Program-made: the position numbers and the translations under genes
Part shown: one piece after another, positions 7,840-14,842 of the stretch
Position numbering within the stretch: the stretch's first letter is position 1
How the letters are laid out: each line of letters opens with the position of its first letter
Notes under the pieces: model-generated
Seen by the model: only the letters and a program-made list of their open reading frames with translations
Told to the model about the DNA's origin: nothing
Database searches by the model: none
DNA from: Alistipes sp.
GTDB lineage: Bacteria > Bacteroidota > Bacteroidia > Bacteroidales > Rikenellaceae
Assembly: GCA_031285485.1 (NCBI GenBank)
Contig: JAITWC010000069.1
Location: 1 to 14,874, forward strand
Length of the DNA: 14,874 bases
Direction: 5' to 3'

Positions 7840-9302
7840 AAAACCTTGAACCACGCCCCGTATGGGCCATTTTCGACGAGATAACACGGGTGTCCCGCCC
7901 ATCGAAGAACGAGGGTGCGATCGTTGCGTGGCTTGTGGAGTTCGCGAAAAAGCACGATCTGGAATATCAAAAAGACGCTATCGGCAACGTGGTGATCCGC
8001 CGTCCCGCCTCGCCCGGAATGGAGGGCCGCCCGACGGTGGTGCTGCAAAACCACGTCGACATGGTGTGCGAGCGCAACGCCGACGCCCTCAACGCCGCGG
8101 GCCAGCCGTTTGATTTCACCCGTGACGGCATCGTGACCCTCATTTCGCCCGACGGCGGGTGGGTGCAGGCGCGCGGAACGACCCTCGGTGCCGACAACGG
8201 CATGGGAATGGCCCTCGCGCTGGCCCTGCTGATCGACCCCGAGGCTGAGCTACCGCCGCTCGAAGCGCTGTTTACCGTCGACGAGGAGACCGGGCTGACG
8301 GGGGCGTTCAACCTCAGGGCGGACATGATCTCGGGGCGCTACCTGATAAATCTCGACTCCGAGGATGAGGGCGAGGTGTTCATAGGCTGTGCCGGAGGAG
8401 TGGATACTCTTGCGCGGTTCGACTACAAGCCGGAAAGCGCTTCGGAGAACCTTCGCTTTTTCGAGATCGTTGTCTCGGGGTTGCTGGGCGGGCATAGCGG
8501 CGACGACATCGAGAAGGGACGGGGAAATTCAAATAGAATACTCGGGCGATTGCTTTGGTCGGGGATGTTCGCCCATTCGCTGCGTGTGGCTTCGATCGAC
8601 GGGGGGAATCTGCGCAACGCCATTCCGCGTGAGGCGCGAGCCGTAGTGGGCGTTCCCGAAACCTGGATGGCCGAGTTTTCGCGACTCGCAGAAGGTTTCT
8701 GCGCCGACATTACGGGAGAACTCGCCCACTCCGATCCCGACGTTAGTGTCTCCGTCTTGCCCGTGCCTGCTCCGGCATCGGTGATCGACGCAGACACCTC
8801 GCGGCGACTTGTTTCGGCTTTGATCGGAGTTCCCAACGGGCCTTTGGCCATGAGTTTTGCCGTTCCGGGCTTGGTCGAAACCTCTTCCAATTTGGCCTCG
8901 GTGAAGATGGAGCAGGGCAAAATCGTGGTGACGACGTCGCAGCGATCGTCTGTCGAGAGCGGCAAATGGTCGGCAGCCGAGGCTGTCGAGGCGGTCTTTT
9001 CGCTCGCCGGGGCACGGGTCGAGCACTCGGAGGGTTATCCCGGCTGGGCACCGAACCCCGACTCGCAACTGCTCGAAATTACGAAAAAAGCGTATCGAGA
9101 GCTGTTCGGCAGGGAGATAAAAGTACGCGCGATCCACGCCGGACTCGAATGCGGACTGTTTCTAGAGAAGTACCCGACGCTCGACATGATCTCCACCGGC
9201 CCCACGATCCTTGGCGCCCACTCCCCCAACGAACGCCTGAAGATCGACACGGTAGGAAAGACGTGGCGCCTTCTGCTCGAAATCCTGCAACATATCAGAT
9301 AG
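7836..9302 (+). CDS. Second aminoacyl-histidine dipeptidase, PepD-type (M20C), 488 aa
   Basis: This is a paralogue of the dipeptidase two genes upstream and appears catalytically complete. Metal and catalytic residues: H73 and D75 (NHVDMV), D120 (GTTLGADNG), E150 and E151 (DEETG), D174 (NLDSE), H462 (AHSPNER). The lid region is conserved as GGHSGDD (218-224) and HAGLECG (434-440). No signal peptide is seen, so it acts in the cytosol. The start codon overlaps the dsbD stop as ATGA, which fixes the start. The two paralogues share motifs and overall length but differ widely between them, so this is an old duplication or separate acquisition rather than a recent copy. Base composition is slightly less GC-extreme than in the first copy. 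The 3' end lies at the border of the AT-rich island and meets minus-strand remnants. Substrate may differ from the first copy; sequence alone does not show how. Confidence 0.88.
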   Translation: MKNLEPRPVWAIFDEITRVSRPSKNEGAIVAWLVEFAKKHDLEYQKDAIGNVVIRRPASPGMEGRPTVVLQNHVDMVCERNADALNAAGQPFDFTRDGIVTLISPDGGWVQARGTTLGADNGMGMALALALLIDPEAELPPLEALFTVDEETGLTGAFNLRADMISGRYLINLDSEDEGEVFIGCAGGVDTLARFDYKPESASENLRFFEIVVSGLLGGHSGDDIEKGRGNSNRILGRLLWSGMFAHSLRVASIDGGNLRNAIPREARAVVGVPETWMAEFSRLAEGFCADITGELAHSDPDVSVSVLPVPAPASVIDADTSRRLVSALIGVPNGPLAMSFAVPGLVETSSNLASVKMEQGKIVVTTSQRSSVESGKWSAAEAVEAVFSLAGARVEHSEGYPGWAPNPDSQLLEITKKAYRELFGREIKVRAIHAGLECGLFLEKYPTLDMISTGPTILGAHSPNERLKIDTVGKTWRLLLEILQHIR

Positions 9303-9600
9303 CGGACAAACGGTCGCGATACTTGCGCGATACCTCGATGCGCGTGTCGCCGAGCCACACCGCGTGGGCATCGGTGCGCGTCACGTTGTATATGACTTTT
9401 GGAACTCCTCATTCCGTTTTCTCGTCTTGTGTCCCAACGGCTCGATGAGATCGATGTAGAGGTTTTCGTCCCCGGAATGAATGGCCAAAACGCTTGCCCA
9501 CAACACTTGAAATAGCCCCCTTGTCGGGATTGTTGTCCACCAGCAACGCCCTATATTTTGCTCTTAATGAGTTGCGGATTATTCTTATCTTCTTCATAAA
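9295..9600 (-). pseudogene. Decayed coding fragments at the island edge, one LytTR-like
   Basis: This gap after the second dipeptidase has no intact gene. Read on the minus strand it contains three short protein-like stretches in different frames. At about 9381-9540 one frame gives GDENLYIDLIEPLGHKTRKR. At 9295-9402 another gives VTRTDAHAVWLGD followed by IEVSRKYRDRL, which resembles the last strands and helix of a LytTR DNA-binding domain (usually a 'pvSrrylkkl' ending). A third, at about 9409-9550, has LLVDNNPDKG. Their order and frame breaks suggest one or more genes that have decayed, but only the LytTR resemblance is recognisable and it is weak. The upper end overlaps the 3' end of the lipoprotein gene at 9551. 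No terminator hairpin is obvious here for either converging transcript. Confidence 0.3.
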
Positions 9601-10621
9601 GCATCATATAAACCATACTGTCATCAGGAGTTACGGCAAAAGAACGGCAATCGCCGTTTATGACAATTATTTTCACAAGACTACCCACCCAATCATATTG
9701 CAATAGATGTGATTTACCATCTTTCTGATACTCGTTACCTTTGTATGCCAAATAAAAAAAGTTGTCAGTGGCTTGAGAACTTGTATAAGATATTATTAAT
9801 TGCCCCTTTGGCGCACTTTCATCATAGGTAAGCTCGTTTGGATTGAAATTATTATGCTGCTTTATAACACTCAGTTTGTAATCTTCATCAACGCCGATAA
9901 TTGTTAATGTATTACTGGGTTGGGAAGCATGGACAAAAATCCCACACTCTTCGTTCATAACGGGATTACCCCAAAATACCTGATATGGTTGCCGATGATA
10001 TTGATCGTTCAAACTCAAATCGACTCTCGGATAAAAATCATAGCACTTTTTCTTGTGACCTTCAGGGCTGTACACCATATGCGAGGAAGTTTTATCATCT
10101 GTTGTTGCGGCGCGTACAACAATGTATTTGCCTCTGTATTTGTATGGTTTGTATGAATCAGCATGCATCCACGGCGAAGATGAATATTTTACAATACCAT
10201 TTATCAAATCCTTATATGAAAAACAGTGGTATATACGTTCGTTATAATTTATATAGCCCAATGAGTCCTTGTGAAAAGACAAATAATTCACATACTGCAT
10301 GTCGCTCAAATGCTTTGGATCTTCAAAAAGACGCAAATCACGTATCACTCGATCTTTGCCGTAATCATAGAGAGAAAGATGTCTTACCTCATCGATATAT
10401 CTGAAAAAATATATAATACTGTCCTTGGCTCCTAAAAGGACTACATCATTCATATTGTCGAAAGAGTGTAACGTTTCGAATGTTGGCTCTACTTTCGTTG
10501 GGATAGGCATAATCTCCACAATCATCCCCTCTTCCAATCCCTTCTTCTCTCTGTCCTTTCTGCAACTGCAACTGCAAATGAAGAATAATACGATTAATGG
10601 TAATATCATTTTAGAGATCAT
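9551..10621 (-). CDS. Propeller-like lipoprotein, resembling the BF3164 family, 356 aa
   Basis: The N-terminus is a lipoprotein signal: a hydrophobic stretch at residues 5-15 followed by a cysteine-rich lipobox area (C16, C18, C20) and a charged segment (RKDREKK), so the protein is likely anchored in the outer or inner membrane by one of these cysteines. The body (about 40-356) is a run of short beta-strand repeats with aromatic residues at blade ends, for example NDVVLLGAKDSIIYFFRY and RSFAVTPDDSMVYMMLY. This is the pattern of TolB-like/BF3164-type six-bladed propellers in Bacteroidota. Family assignment is by overall pattern and gene context, not by a single diagnostic motif. It is the last gene of the minus-strand cluster; its start overlaps the end of the preceding CxxC protein by 11 bp, indicating a shared transcript. 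Codon use is AT-rich like the rest of the island. Function unknown. Confidence 0.6.
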   Translation of the reverse strand: MISKMILPLIVLFFICSCSCRKDREKKGLEEGMIVEIMPIPTKVEPTFETLHSFDNMNDVVLLGAKDSIIYFFRYIDEVRHLSLYDYGKDRVIRDLRLFEDPKHLSDMQYVNYLSFHKDSLGYINYNERIYHCFSYKDLINGIVKYSSSPWMHADSYKPYKYRGKYIVVRAATTDDKTSSHMVYSPEGHKKKCYDFYPRVDLSLNDQYHRQPYQVFWGNPVMNEECGIFVHASQPSNTLTIIGVDEDYKLSVIKQHNNFNPNELTYDESAPKGQLIISYTSSQATDNFFYLAYKGNEYQKDGKSHLLQYDWVGSLVKIIVINGDCRSFAVTPDDSMVYMMLYEEDKNNPQLIKSKI

Positions 10622-11168
10622 GGCCTAAAAATATTTTTACATACTCAGGGAATCCTATATCGAATTTCATCATTTTGCATTTCCCGTTTTTAAAAGCAAC
10701 AAACGTGATGTTTTCACTATCTGGTATATCGTCAAAAGGCGCCTTGTTCGAATGATAATTTGTATACCCTGACCCTCTCAATTCACTACGCATAGTTACG
10801 TTTTCCGACTCTGCGATTATGTGAACGGTATTTTTGTCGATTTCCAAATCTTCAAGGGCAAAACACAACATGGTTACACAGGATCCACAGCCATTAATGG
10901 GAAACAGCGCAACATAGCCGACACCTTTCGTATCTATTCCTAATCCGGCCAATGTTTTGGCTAATTCATCGGAGTCGGTGTCAAGCAGTTCAATGTTTTT
11001 AATAAGATAGCTCTCTATCGCATTAATATCGGCGTCTTTTTCTAAAACCAAGTAGGAAAGTTTCACGACATTATCACTCATTTTTTTTATTTTGACGGCT
11101 CCGATTCCGATTATAGTCAAAACAACCGCACCAAGGACAAGCGGACAATAGACAATCCTTTTATTCAT
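10611..11168 (-). CDS. Membrane-anchored protein with CGSC motif, thioredoxin-like, 185 aa
   Basis: One N-terminal membrane segment (about residues 9-25, VLGAVVLTIIGIGAVKI) with a following Lys-rich stretch suggests an anchor or uncleaved signal. After a helical region (35-75) comes a strand-like run, GYVALFPINGCGSCVTMLCF, placing C94-G-S-C97 at the end of a beta-strand and the start of a helix, as in thioredoxin folds; C102 follows one helical turn later. The next strand is NTVHIIAES (about 118-126), and a C-terminal strand pair reads NITFVAF/KCKMMKF. A cis-proline cannot be placed with confidence, so the thioredoxin assignment is an inference from motif and secondary-structure order. It lies 2 bp after the propeller lipoprotein gene and overlaps the next gene by 11 bp. 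Its partner could be the six-cysteine peptide encoded upstream. No specific family name is recognised. Confidence 0.6.
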   Translation of the reverse strand: MNKRIVYCPLVLGAVVLTIIGIGAVKIKKMSDNVVKLSYLVLEKDADINAIESYLIKNIELLDTDSDELAKTLAGLGIDTKGVGYVALFPINGCGSCVTMLCFALEDLEIDKNTVHIIAESENVTMRSELRGSGYTNYHSNKAPFDDIPDSENITFVAFKNGKCKMMKFDIGFPEYVKIFLGHDL

Positions 11169-11170
11169 GG

Positions 11171-12325
11171 TTAAACGCGAAATCTTAATTTAACCAAAAC
11201 TGGATTGTCCGTCCTCCACGCAATTTTATCTTCCTTGAATTTTTGAATAATTGCACGCGTAAGAGGATTGAGATTATTTTCTTCTATTTCCAAATATTTA
11301 TCCAAGCCAACTACCATTGCATACAAATTTTCATCGTCTGAAGCCATCAGAAGCGTGGGTGCCGAATCTTCGATCGTATCCTCCCAATGGATTGCCTTGA
11401 CATTTGGAAGTGAATAGAGGAAATGGTGATAATTCCCATTTGGTCCGGCACATGCGAAATACAACTGATTCTTTGTGTCTTGAAAATAAATGGGTAATTT
11501 GTAGTATCCGGATCTGATAAACGCCTGTATATTTGCCAACGGATTTCCGCCTTTATCAAACATGAATCTGGCCGGGATAGCCCTATTGCCGAAATCAATC
11601 TTGTATTGTGGTATAATTCTATTGTCGCTTATCTTGTAAAGAATATTATCCCCTTCCTGAGGTCGCAATAAGTAGCTTTTGTCGTGCGATTGAGTAAAAA
11701 TACCCTGTGATATCACGAAATCCTTTCTTGGCAGGAACTCCCCCTTTTTCGTACCATCCGCTTCAAACTGTTTCACGGCATAAAAGTCGTTGCTGAAATC
11801 TGCAAAATCACCGGGGTTGCACGAAAATAGGAAAAATCCACCATCGCTTGAGGTGCATATAGCCTCGTAATCCTCCCTCGGAGTCTCAATCTGTCGTATG
11901 AATTTGCCGTCTGATACATTATAAACAAGCACATAACCTAAACTCAAAACTAGTAAACTGTTACCTGTATCGTCCAGCGAAATATCTCTGGCACTCAGAT
12001 ATTCCCCTGGCCCCCGTCCTTTATGTCCGACGTTAAAAAGAAATTTACCACGAGAGTCAAATACTTTGACTGTTCCGGACATGTCCCGGACGATGAAGTT
12101 GCCACTAGCATCAATCAGCAATTTTCCTATGTATGATAGAAAGGATTCTTCATTCTCTTCAAGAGGAATGAACTCAACGTTATCTATGTAGGGGTTCAAA
12201 TTCGAAACTTCAATCGATTGTTCCAGTGGAAACAGCGACGGGATATTGTCGGATACTTCTTTGGGCACACACTGCATAAACACCGCTGATACCAACAGCA
12301 TAATTCCTATTTTGATTGATTTCAT
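11171..12325 (-). CDS. Six-bladed beta-propeller lipoprotein, 384 aa
   Basis: The ATG at 12325 is chosen; an upstream TTG adds only three residues. The N-terminus is a lipoprotein signal peptide with a lipobox ending FMQC at residues 16-19. The body matches the Bacteroidota '6-bladed beta-propeller' family: an early NVEFIPLEE strand, then GKLLIDASGNFIVRD, VKVFDSRGKFLFNVG, and the diagnostic GRGPGEY loop (about 101-107), followed by repeated four-strand blades through about residue 370. Such proteins occur beside NVEALA-type peptides in this phylum, and the biochemical role is not established. Here it follows the NVEALA gene after an intrinsic terminator, so it may be expressed at a lower level than the peptide by read-through. 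It is followed 2 bp later by the CGSC protein. AT-rich composition differs from the flanking chromosomal genes. Confidence 0.85.
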   Translation of the reverse strand: MKSIKIGIMLLVSAVFMQCVPKEVSDNIPSLFPLEQSIEVSNLNPYIDNVEFIPLEENEESFLSYIGKLLIDASGNFIVRDMSGTVKVFDSRGKFLFNVGHKGRGPGEYLSARDISLDDTGNSLLVLSLGYVLVYNVSDGKFIRQIETPREDYEAICTSSDGGFFLFSCNPGDFADFSNDFYAVKQFEADGTKKGEFLPRKDFVISQGIFTQSHDKSYLLRPQEGDNILYKISDNRIIPQYKIDFGNRAIPARFMFDKGGNPLANIQAFIRSGYYKLPIYFQDTKNQLYFACAGPNGNYHHFLYSLPNVKAIHWEDTIEDSAPTLLMASDDENLYAMVVGLDKYLEIEENNLNPLTRAIIQKFKEDKIAWRTDNPVLVKLRFRV

Positions 12326-12339
12326 AATCCACAATTATT

Positions 12340-12377
12340 AAAAACGTTGGGAGGAAAACAATTTTTCTCCCAACGTT
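12340..12377 (-). terminator. Intrinsic terminator or attenuator between the NVEALA and propeller genes
   Basis: AACGTTGGGAG (12343-12353) pairs perfectly with CTCCCAACGTT (12367-12377). The stem extends through a G:T and four A:T pairs, leaving a three-base loop. On the minus strand the stem is followed by a run of five Ts that begins inside the stem base (12344-12340). It starts 12 bp after the peptide stop codon and ends 14 bp before the propeller start codon. Partial termination would let the peptide be made in excess of the downstream proteins. On the plus strand there is no T-run, so the orientation is clear. Confidence 0.75.
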
Positions 12378-12389
12378 AATCCTAAGGTG

Positions 12390-12656
12390 CTAATTACAAA
12401 TAGCATCGGGACAATTAGTGAACGAACAGCCAGAATACCCCTGACAACAACCTGCCGCCCAGTCATGAAAACTATAACTGCCGCATCCGACAACCTGATT
12501 CTTCAAATCGGAGCCGCTGCTTTCATTTTGACTCAATGCCTCAACACTACTCAGCATTACCTGAGCGGTGCGTACAGATGAATTCGCGTAAACAGCAATT
12601 GCAACGGCAATAGCCACTACAAACGCCCCTCCCAAAAGGATGATTTTTTTCTTCAT
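12390..12656 (-). CDS. NVEALA-family secreted cysteine-rich peptide precursor, 88 aa
   Basis: The N-terminus is a typical signal or leader segment: KKK at 2-4, a hydrophobic core (about 5-23), and a possible cut after VYA (24). The motif SSVEALSQNE (36-45) matches the conserved NVEALA box of this Bacteroidota family with Ser in place of the first Asn. The C-terminal part is short and rich in cysteine, glycine and small residues: C58, C70, C71, C77, C82 and C87, six in total and therefore able to form three disulfides. The family is known as small secreted or surface proteins of unknown role, often next to six-bladed propeller lipoproteins, as here. A good promoter lies 29 bp upstream and an intrinsic terminator directly downstream, so it may be the most strongly expressed gene of the cluster. 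The function is not known; a matured extracellular peptide is an inference. Confidence 0.8.
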   Translation of the reverse strand: MKKKIILLGGAFVVAIAVAIAVYANSSVRTAQVMLSSVEALSQNESSGSDLKNQVVGCGSYSFHDWAAGCCQGYSGCSFTNCPDAICN

Positions 12657-12684
12657 AAAATGTTGTTTTTAGATGTTTGTCCCG

Positions 12685-12716
12685 CAAGTATAATAAGAAA
12701 AAACGGAATTACAAAA
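12685..12716 (-). promoter_or_regulatory. Candidate promoter of the NVEALA cluster
   Basis: On the minus strand TATACTTG (12692-12685) matches the Bacteroidota -7 consensus TAnnTTTG at all but one fixed position. A TTTG -33 element (12715-12712) lies 19 bp upstream, which is a standard spacing. The -7 box ends 28 bp before the peptide start codon. Confidence 0.55.
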
Positions 12717-12733
12717 TCGTATCAAAATTAGTG

Positions 12734-12928
12734 TCAAATTATACTTCGGGTAAGTTGATGCTGCCTGTCAATGCCGATTTTCGCATTTATTCCTGCATGA
12801 TTTCCTCGAAAAACACCAGCAGCATTTTTTGCAGATGCCATGCCCTGAAAAGCGTTCTTTACTTCTGACGCAGTTACATTTCCTGCCCGCTTTAGAATTT
12901 CCTTATAGTGTGCGTGTATAGAAAGAGA
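12734..12928 (-). pseudogene. Frameshifted remnant of a Bacteroidota tyrosine integrase (core-binding domain)
   Basis: Minus-strand translation from 12928 gives HYKEILKRAGNVTASEVKNA followed by FQGMASAK, the signature of the SAM-like core-binding domain of Bacteroidota phage-integrase-type recombinases. The frame then shifts in a six-A run at about 12825-12830. One base over gives MLLVFFEEIMQE, and after a second shift near 12788-12792 the first frame resumes with INAKIGIDRQHQLTRSII and stops at 12734. One extra A and one missing A would restore a continuous protein segment of about 64 residues. A stop codon lies just upstream in frame, and the catalytic domain with the Arg-His-Arg-Tyr residues is missing, so this is a dead fragment. 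It sits directly upstream of the NVEALA promoter at the edge of the AT-rich island, and points to past integration of a mobile element. Confidence 0.7.
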
Positions 12929-13013
12929 TTAATAAAATTATAAACACCCTCTACGGAATGGTGATCTACGTCGCCTCGCTCGTGATCCGGATCGTCCAGA
13001 AACCGCGCCTGCT

Positions 13014-14348
13014 CTAAGGGCTTACGCAAGTCGACGCGACGCACCGTTGCACATCGCGCATCAGTGCGTCGGTGTCGAGTGAGGTGAGGCGGCCGCCGGA
13101 TACCACTTCGCGGCCGTTGACCCAAACGGTGTGGACATCACTCGCCCGGGCGCTGTAAACGAGCGCCGAGACGGGGTTGTTGTGGGGATACCAGTGTGGT
13201 TTTTGGGTGTCGACGAGGATCAGGTCGGCTATCGCTCCTTCGGCCACGATGCCGAGACGGCCCTCCATTCCGATGGCCCTGGCTCCGGCGGCGGTGGCCA
13301 TTTTCACGACCTCCCAGGCGGGCATGACGGCGGGATCGGCGGCGGTGAGTTTGCCGAGCAGGGAGGCCGAGCGCATTTCGTCCCACATGTCGAGGTCGTT
13401 GTTCGAGCTTGCTCCGTCGGTGCCTATCGTGACGTTCACTCCGGCGTCGAGCATCCGTGCGACGGGCGCGGCTCCGCTGGCGAGTTTCATGTTGCTTTGG
13501 GGGTTGTGGGCGACGGTGACTCCGTTGGTTCGGAGTATCTCGATGTCGCCGTCGGTGACGTGGACGCAGTGGGCGGCGATGGCGGGCACGGAGAACACCC
13601 CGGCGTCGCGCAGATATTCGGTGGGGGTGCAGCCGTGTCGCTCGCGGATCATGCGCTGTTCGTCGAGCGTTTCCGACACGTGGATGGTTATTCCGAGGTT
13701 GTGGCGGCGGGCAAGGTCGACGGCGCGGCGGAGGTTTTCGGCCGAGCAGCTGTAAGCGGCGTGGGGTGCGGGTCGCACGGTGAGTGTTTCGACCCCCTCG
13801 GCGGCGGCGAGGGTCTCGTCCAGATCGCGTTCGAACCCGCTCATCCGTTCGCCGTCGATGAAGCTGGGGCAGAGGAGGGCGCGGATGCCCGTTTCGCGTG
13901 CGGCGCGTGCCACGGCCGCCTCGTGCCAGTACATGTCGATGAGGGTCGTTGTTCCCGACAGCAACATTTCGGCCATTCCGAGCCTCGCGCCGACGGTAAT
14001 GTCACCGGGAGTGAGCCGCGACTCGAAGGGCCACACCCGTTCGCGGAGCCATGCCATCAGCGGGAGGTCGTCGGCCATGTTGCGCATCAGGGTCATCGCG
14101 ACGTGGGTGTGGGTGTTGACGAGGCCGGGCATCAGGAGTTTGCCCCGTCCGTCCATCTCCCTCGGCGGGCAGGAGCCGGGGCCGCGGGCCGCCGCCGTGC
14201 GGAACTCCTCGACCCTGCGCCTGTCTTCCTCGCGGGCGTTGTCGGCCACAAGCACTATGCGACCGCCCTCCACGCCGACCGAACCGGTAAAAAATCCGGG
14301 CGCCGTCACCGGCACGACAACGCAGTCCTTTATCAGTGTTCTGCTCAT
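13014..14348 (-). CDS. Amidohydrolase, ATZ/TRZ type, MtaD-like (SAH/MTA deaminase family), 444 aa
   Basis: Metal-dependent hydrolase of the amidohydrolase superfamily, probably deaminating a purine-type substrate such as S-adenosylhomocysteine or 5'-methylthioadenosine. The barrel motifs are in order: GLVNTHTHVAMTLMRN (H80, H82 metal ligands), HVSET (H223, E226), AAHCVHV (H260), and GTDGASSNND (D311). The N- and C-terminal beta-sandwich strands are present (TLIKDCVVVPV and GAIADLILVD, DVHTVWVNGREVVSGG). Length fits the family. The chosen start (MSRTLIKDC) matches where homologues usually begin. An in-frame ATG at 14387 would add 13 residues and overlap the DUF1573 stop as ATGA, so that start is a real alternative. 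No signal peptide, hence cytosolic. It is the second gene after the DUF1573 gene. Substrate specificity within the family is known to be hard to predict from sequence. Confidence 0.85.
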   Translation of the reverse strand: MSRTLIKDCVVVPVTAPGFFTGSVGVEGGRIVLVADNAREEDRRRVEEFRTAAARGPGSCPPREMDGRGKLLMPGLVNTHTHVAMTLMRNMADDLPLMAWLRERVWPFESRLTPGDITVGARLGMAEMLLSGTTTLIDMYWHEAAVARAARETGIRALLCPSFIDGERMSGFERDLDETLAAAEGVETLTVRPAPHAAYSCSAENLRRAVDLARRHNLGITIHVSETLDEQRMIRERHGCTPTEYLRDAGVFSVPAIAAHCVHVTDGDIEILRTNGVTVAHNPQSNMKLASGAAPVARMLDAGVNVTIGTDGASSNNDLDMWDEMRSASLLGKLTAADPAVMPAWEVVKMATAAGARAIGMEGRLGIVAEGAIADLILVDTQKPHWYPHNNPVSALVYSARASDVHTVWVNGREVVSGGRLTSLDTDALMRDVQRCVASTCVSP

Positions 14349-14383
14349 TTCCGCGTAGCTGAATCCGCCGTGGGCGTTCCCAC

Positions 14384-14842
14384 TCATTCCGTGGCGTTGC
14401 CTTTGACGATCAGGTTGTTTCGCCGGTCGGCGGAGTTGGAGTAGACCTCTATTACCTTGTAGAACACTCCCGGCTCCTTTTTGCTGACCTCGTAGGTGAT
14501 GACTATTTCGCCCTCTCCGCCGGGGGGTACGGGGCGTTTGGCGTAGTCGGCTTTGACGCAGCTGCACGAGGTGAGGATCTTCGTTATCACGAGGGGAGCG
14601 GTGCCGTCGTTGGTGAACCTGAACCGGCACTCCACTTTGGGAAGGCTGTGTTCGATGTCGCCGAAGTCGTGTTCGGTGATCTCGAAGTCGAAGTGCGGCC
14701 CCGCGGGCCTTTCCGGGGCCCCGGCCTGCTCCTGTGTCTGTTCCTGCGTCTGTGTCGGTGCCTGCGCCTGTTCCCTGGCGGCCGTCGGCGGCGCCATCGG
14801 CGCAAAAAGCAGCAACGTTCCCGCAAATATTATCCTTTTCAT
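14384..14842 (-). CDS. DUF1573 domain secreted protein, 152 aa
   Basis: The ATG at 14842 is chosen; a TTG two codons earlier is less likely. Residues 1-22 are a signal peptide (hydrophobic core IIFAGTLLLFAPM, cut near TAA). A Gln/Thr/Glu/Ala-rich low-complexity linker covers about 23-46. The DUF1573 domain follows (about 49-150), with FEITEHDFGDIEHS, FRFTNDGTAPLVITKI, the usual cysteine pair as TSCSCVKADY (C93, C95), the proline-rich VPPGGEGEIVITY turn, and a final strand IVKGNA. It resembles an immunoglobulin-like periplasmic fold typical of Bacteroidota; the biological role is not established. It is the first gene of a two-gene unit with the amidohydrolase. The window ends 32 bp upstream and no promoter can be assigned with confidence. 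Confidence 0.85.
   Translation of the reverse strand: MKRIIFAGTLLLFAPMAPPTAAREQAQAPTQTQEQTQEQAGAPERPAGPHFDFEITEHDFGDIEHSLPKVECRFRFTNDGTAPLVITKILTSCSCVKADYAKRPVPPGGEGEIVITYEVSKKEPGVFYKVIEVYSNSADRRNNLIVKGNATE

Noticed and set aside
12677..12868. Small plus-strand protein upstream of the NVEALA gene
   Set aside because: It overlaps the peptide promoter and the integrase remnant on the other strand and has no signal, domain or ribosome-binding context.
13131..14444. Long plus-strand open frame opposite the amidohydrolase
   Set aside because: Its Gly/His/Val-rich translation has no recognisable domain, while the opposite strand has all amidohydrolase motifs in order.
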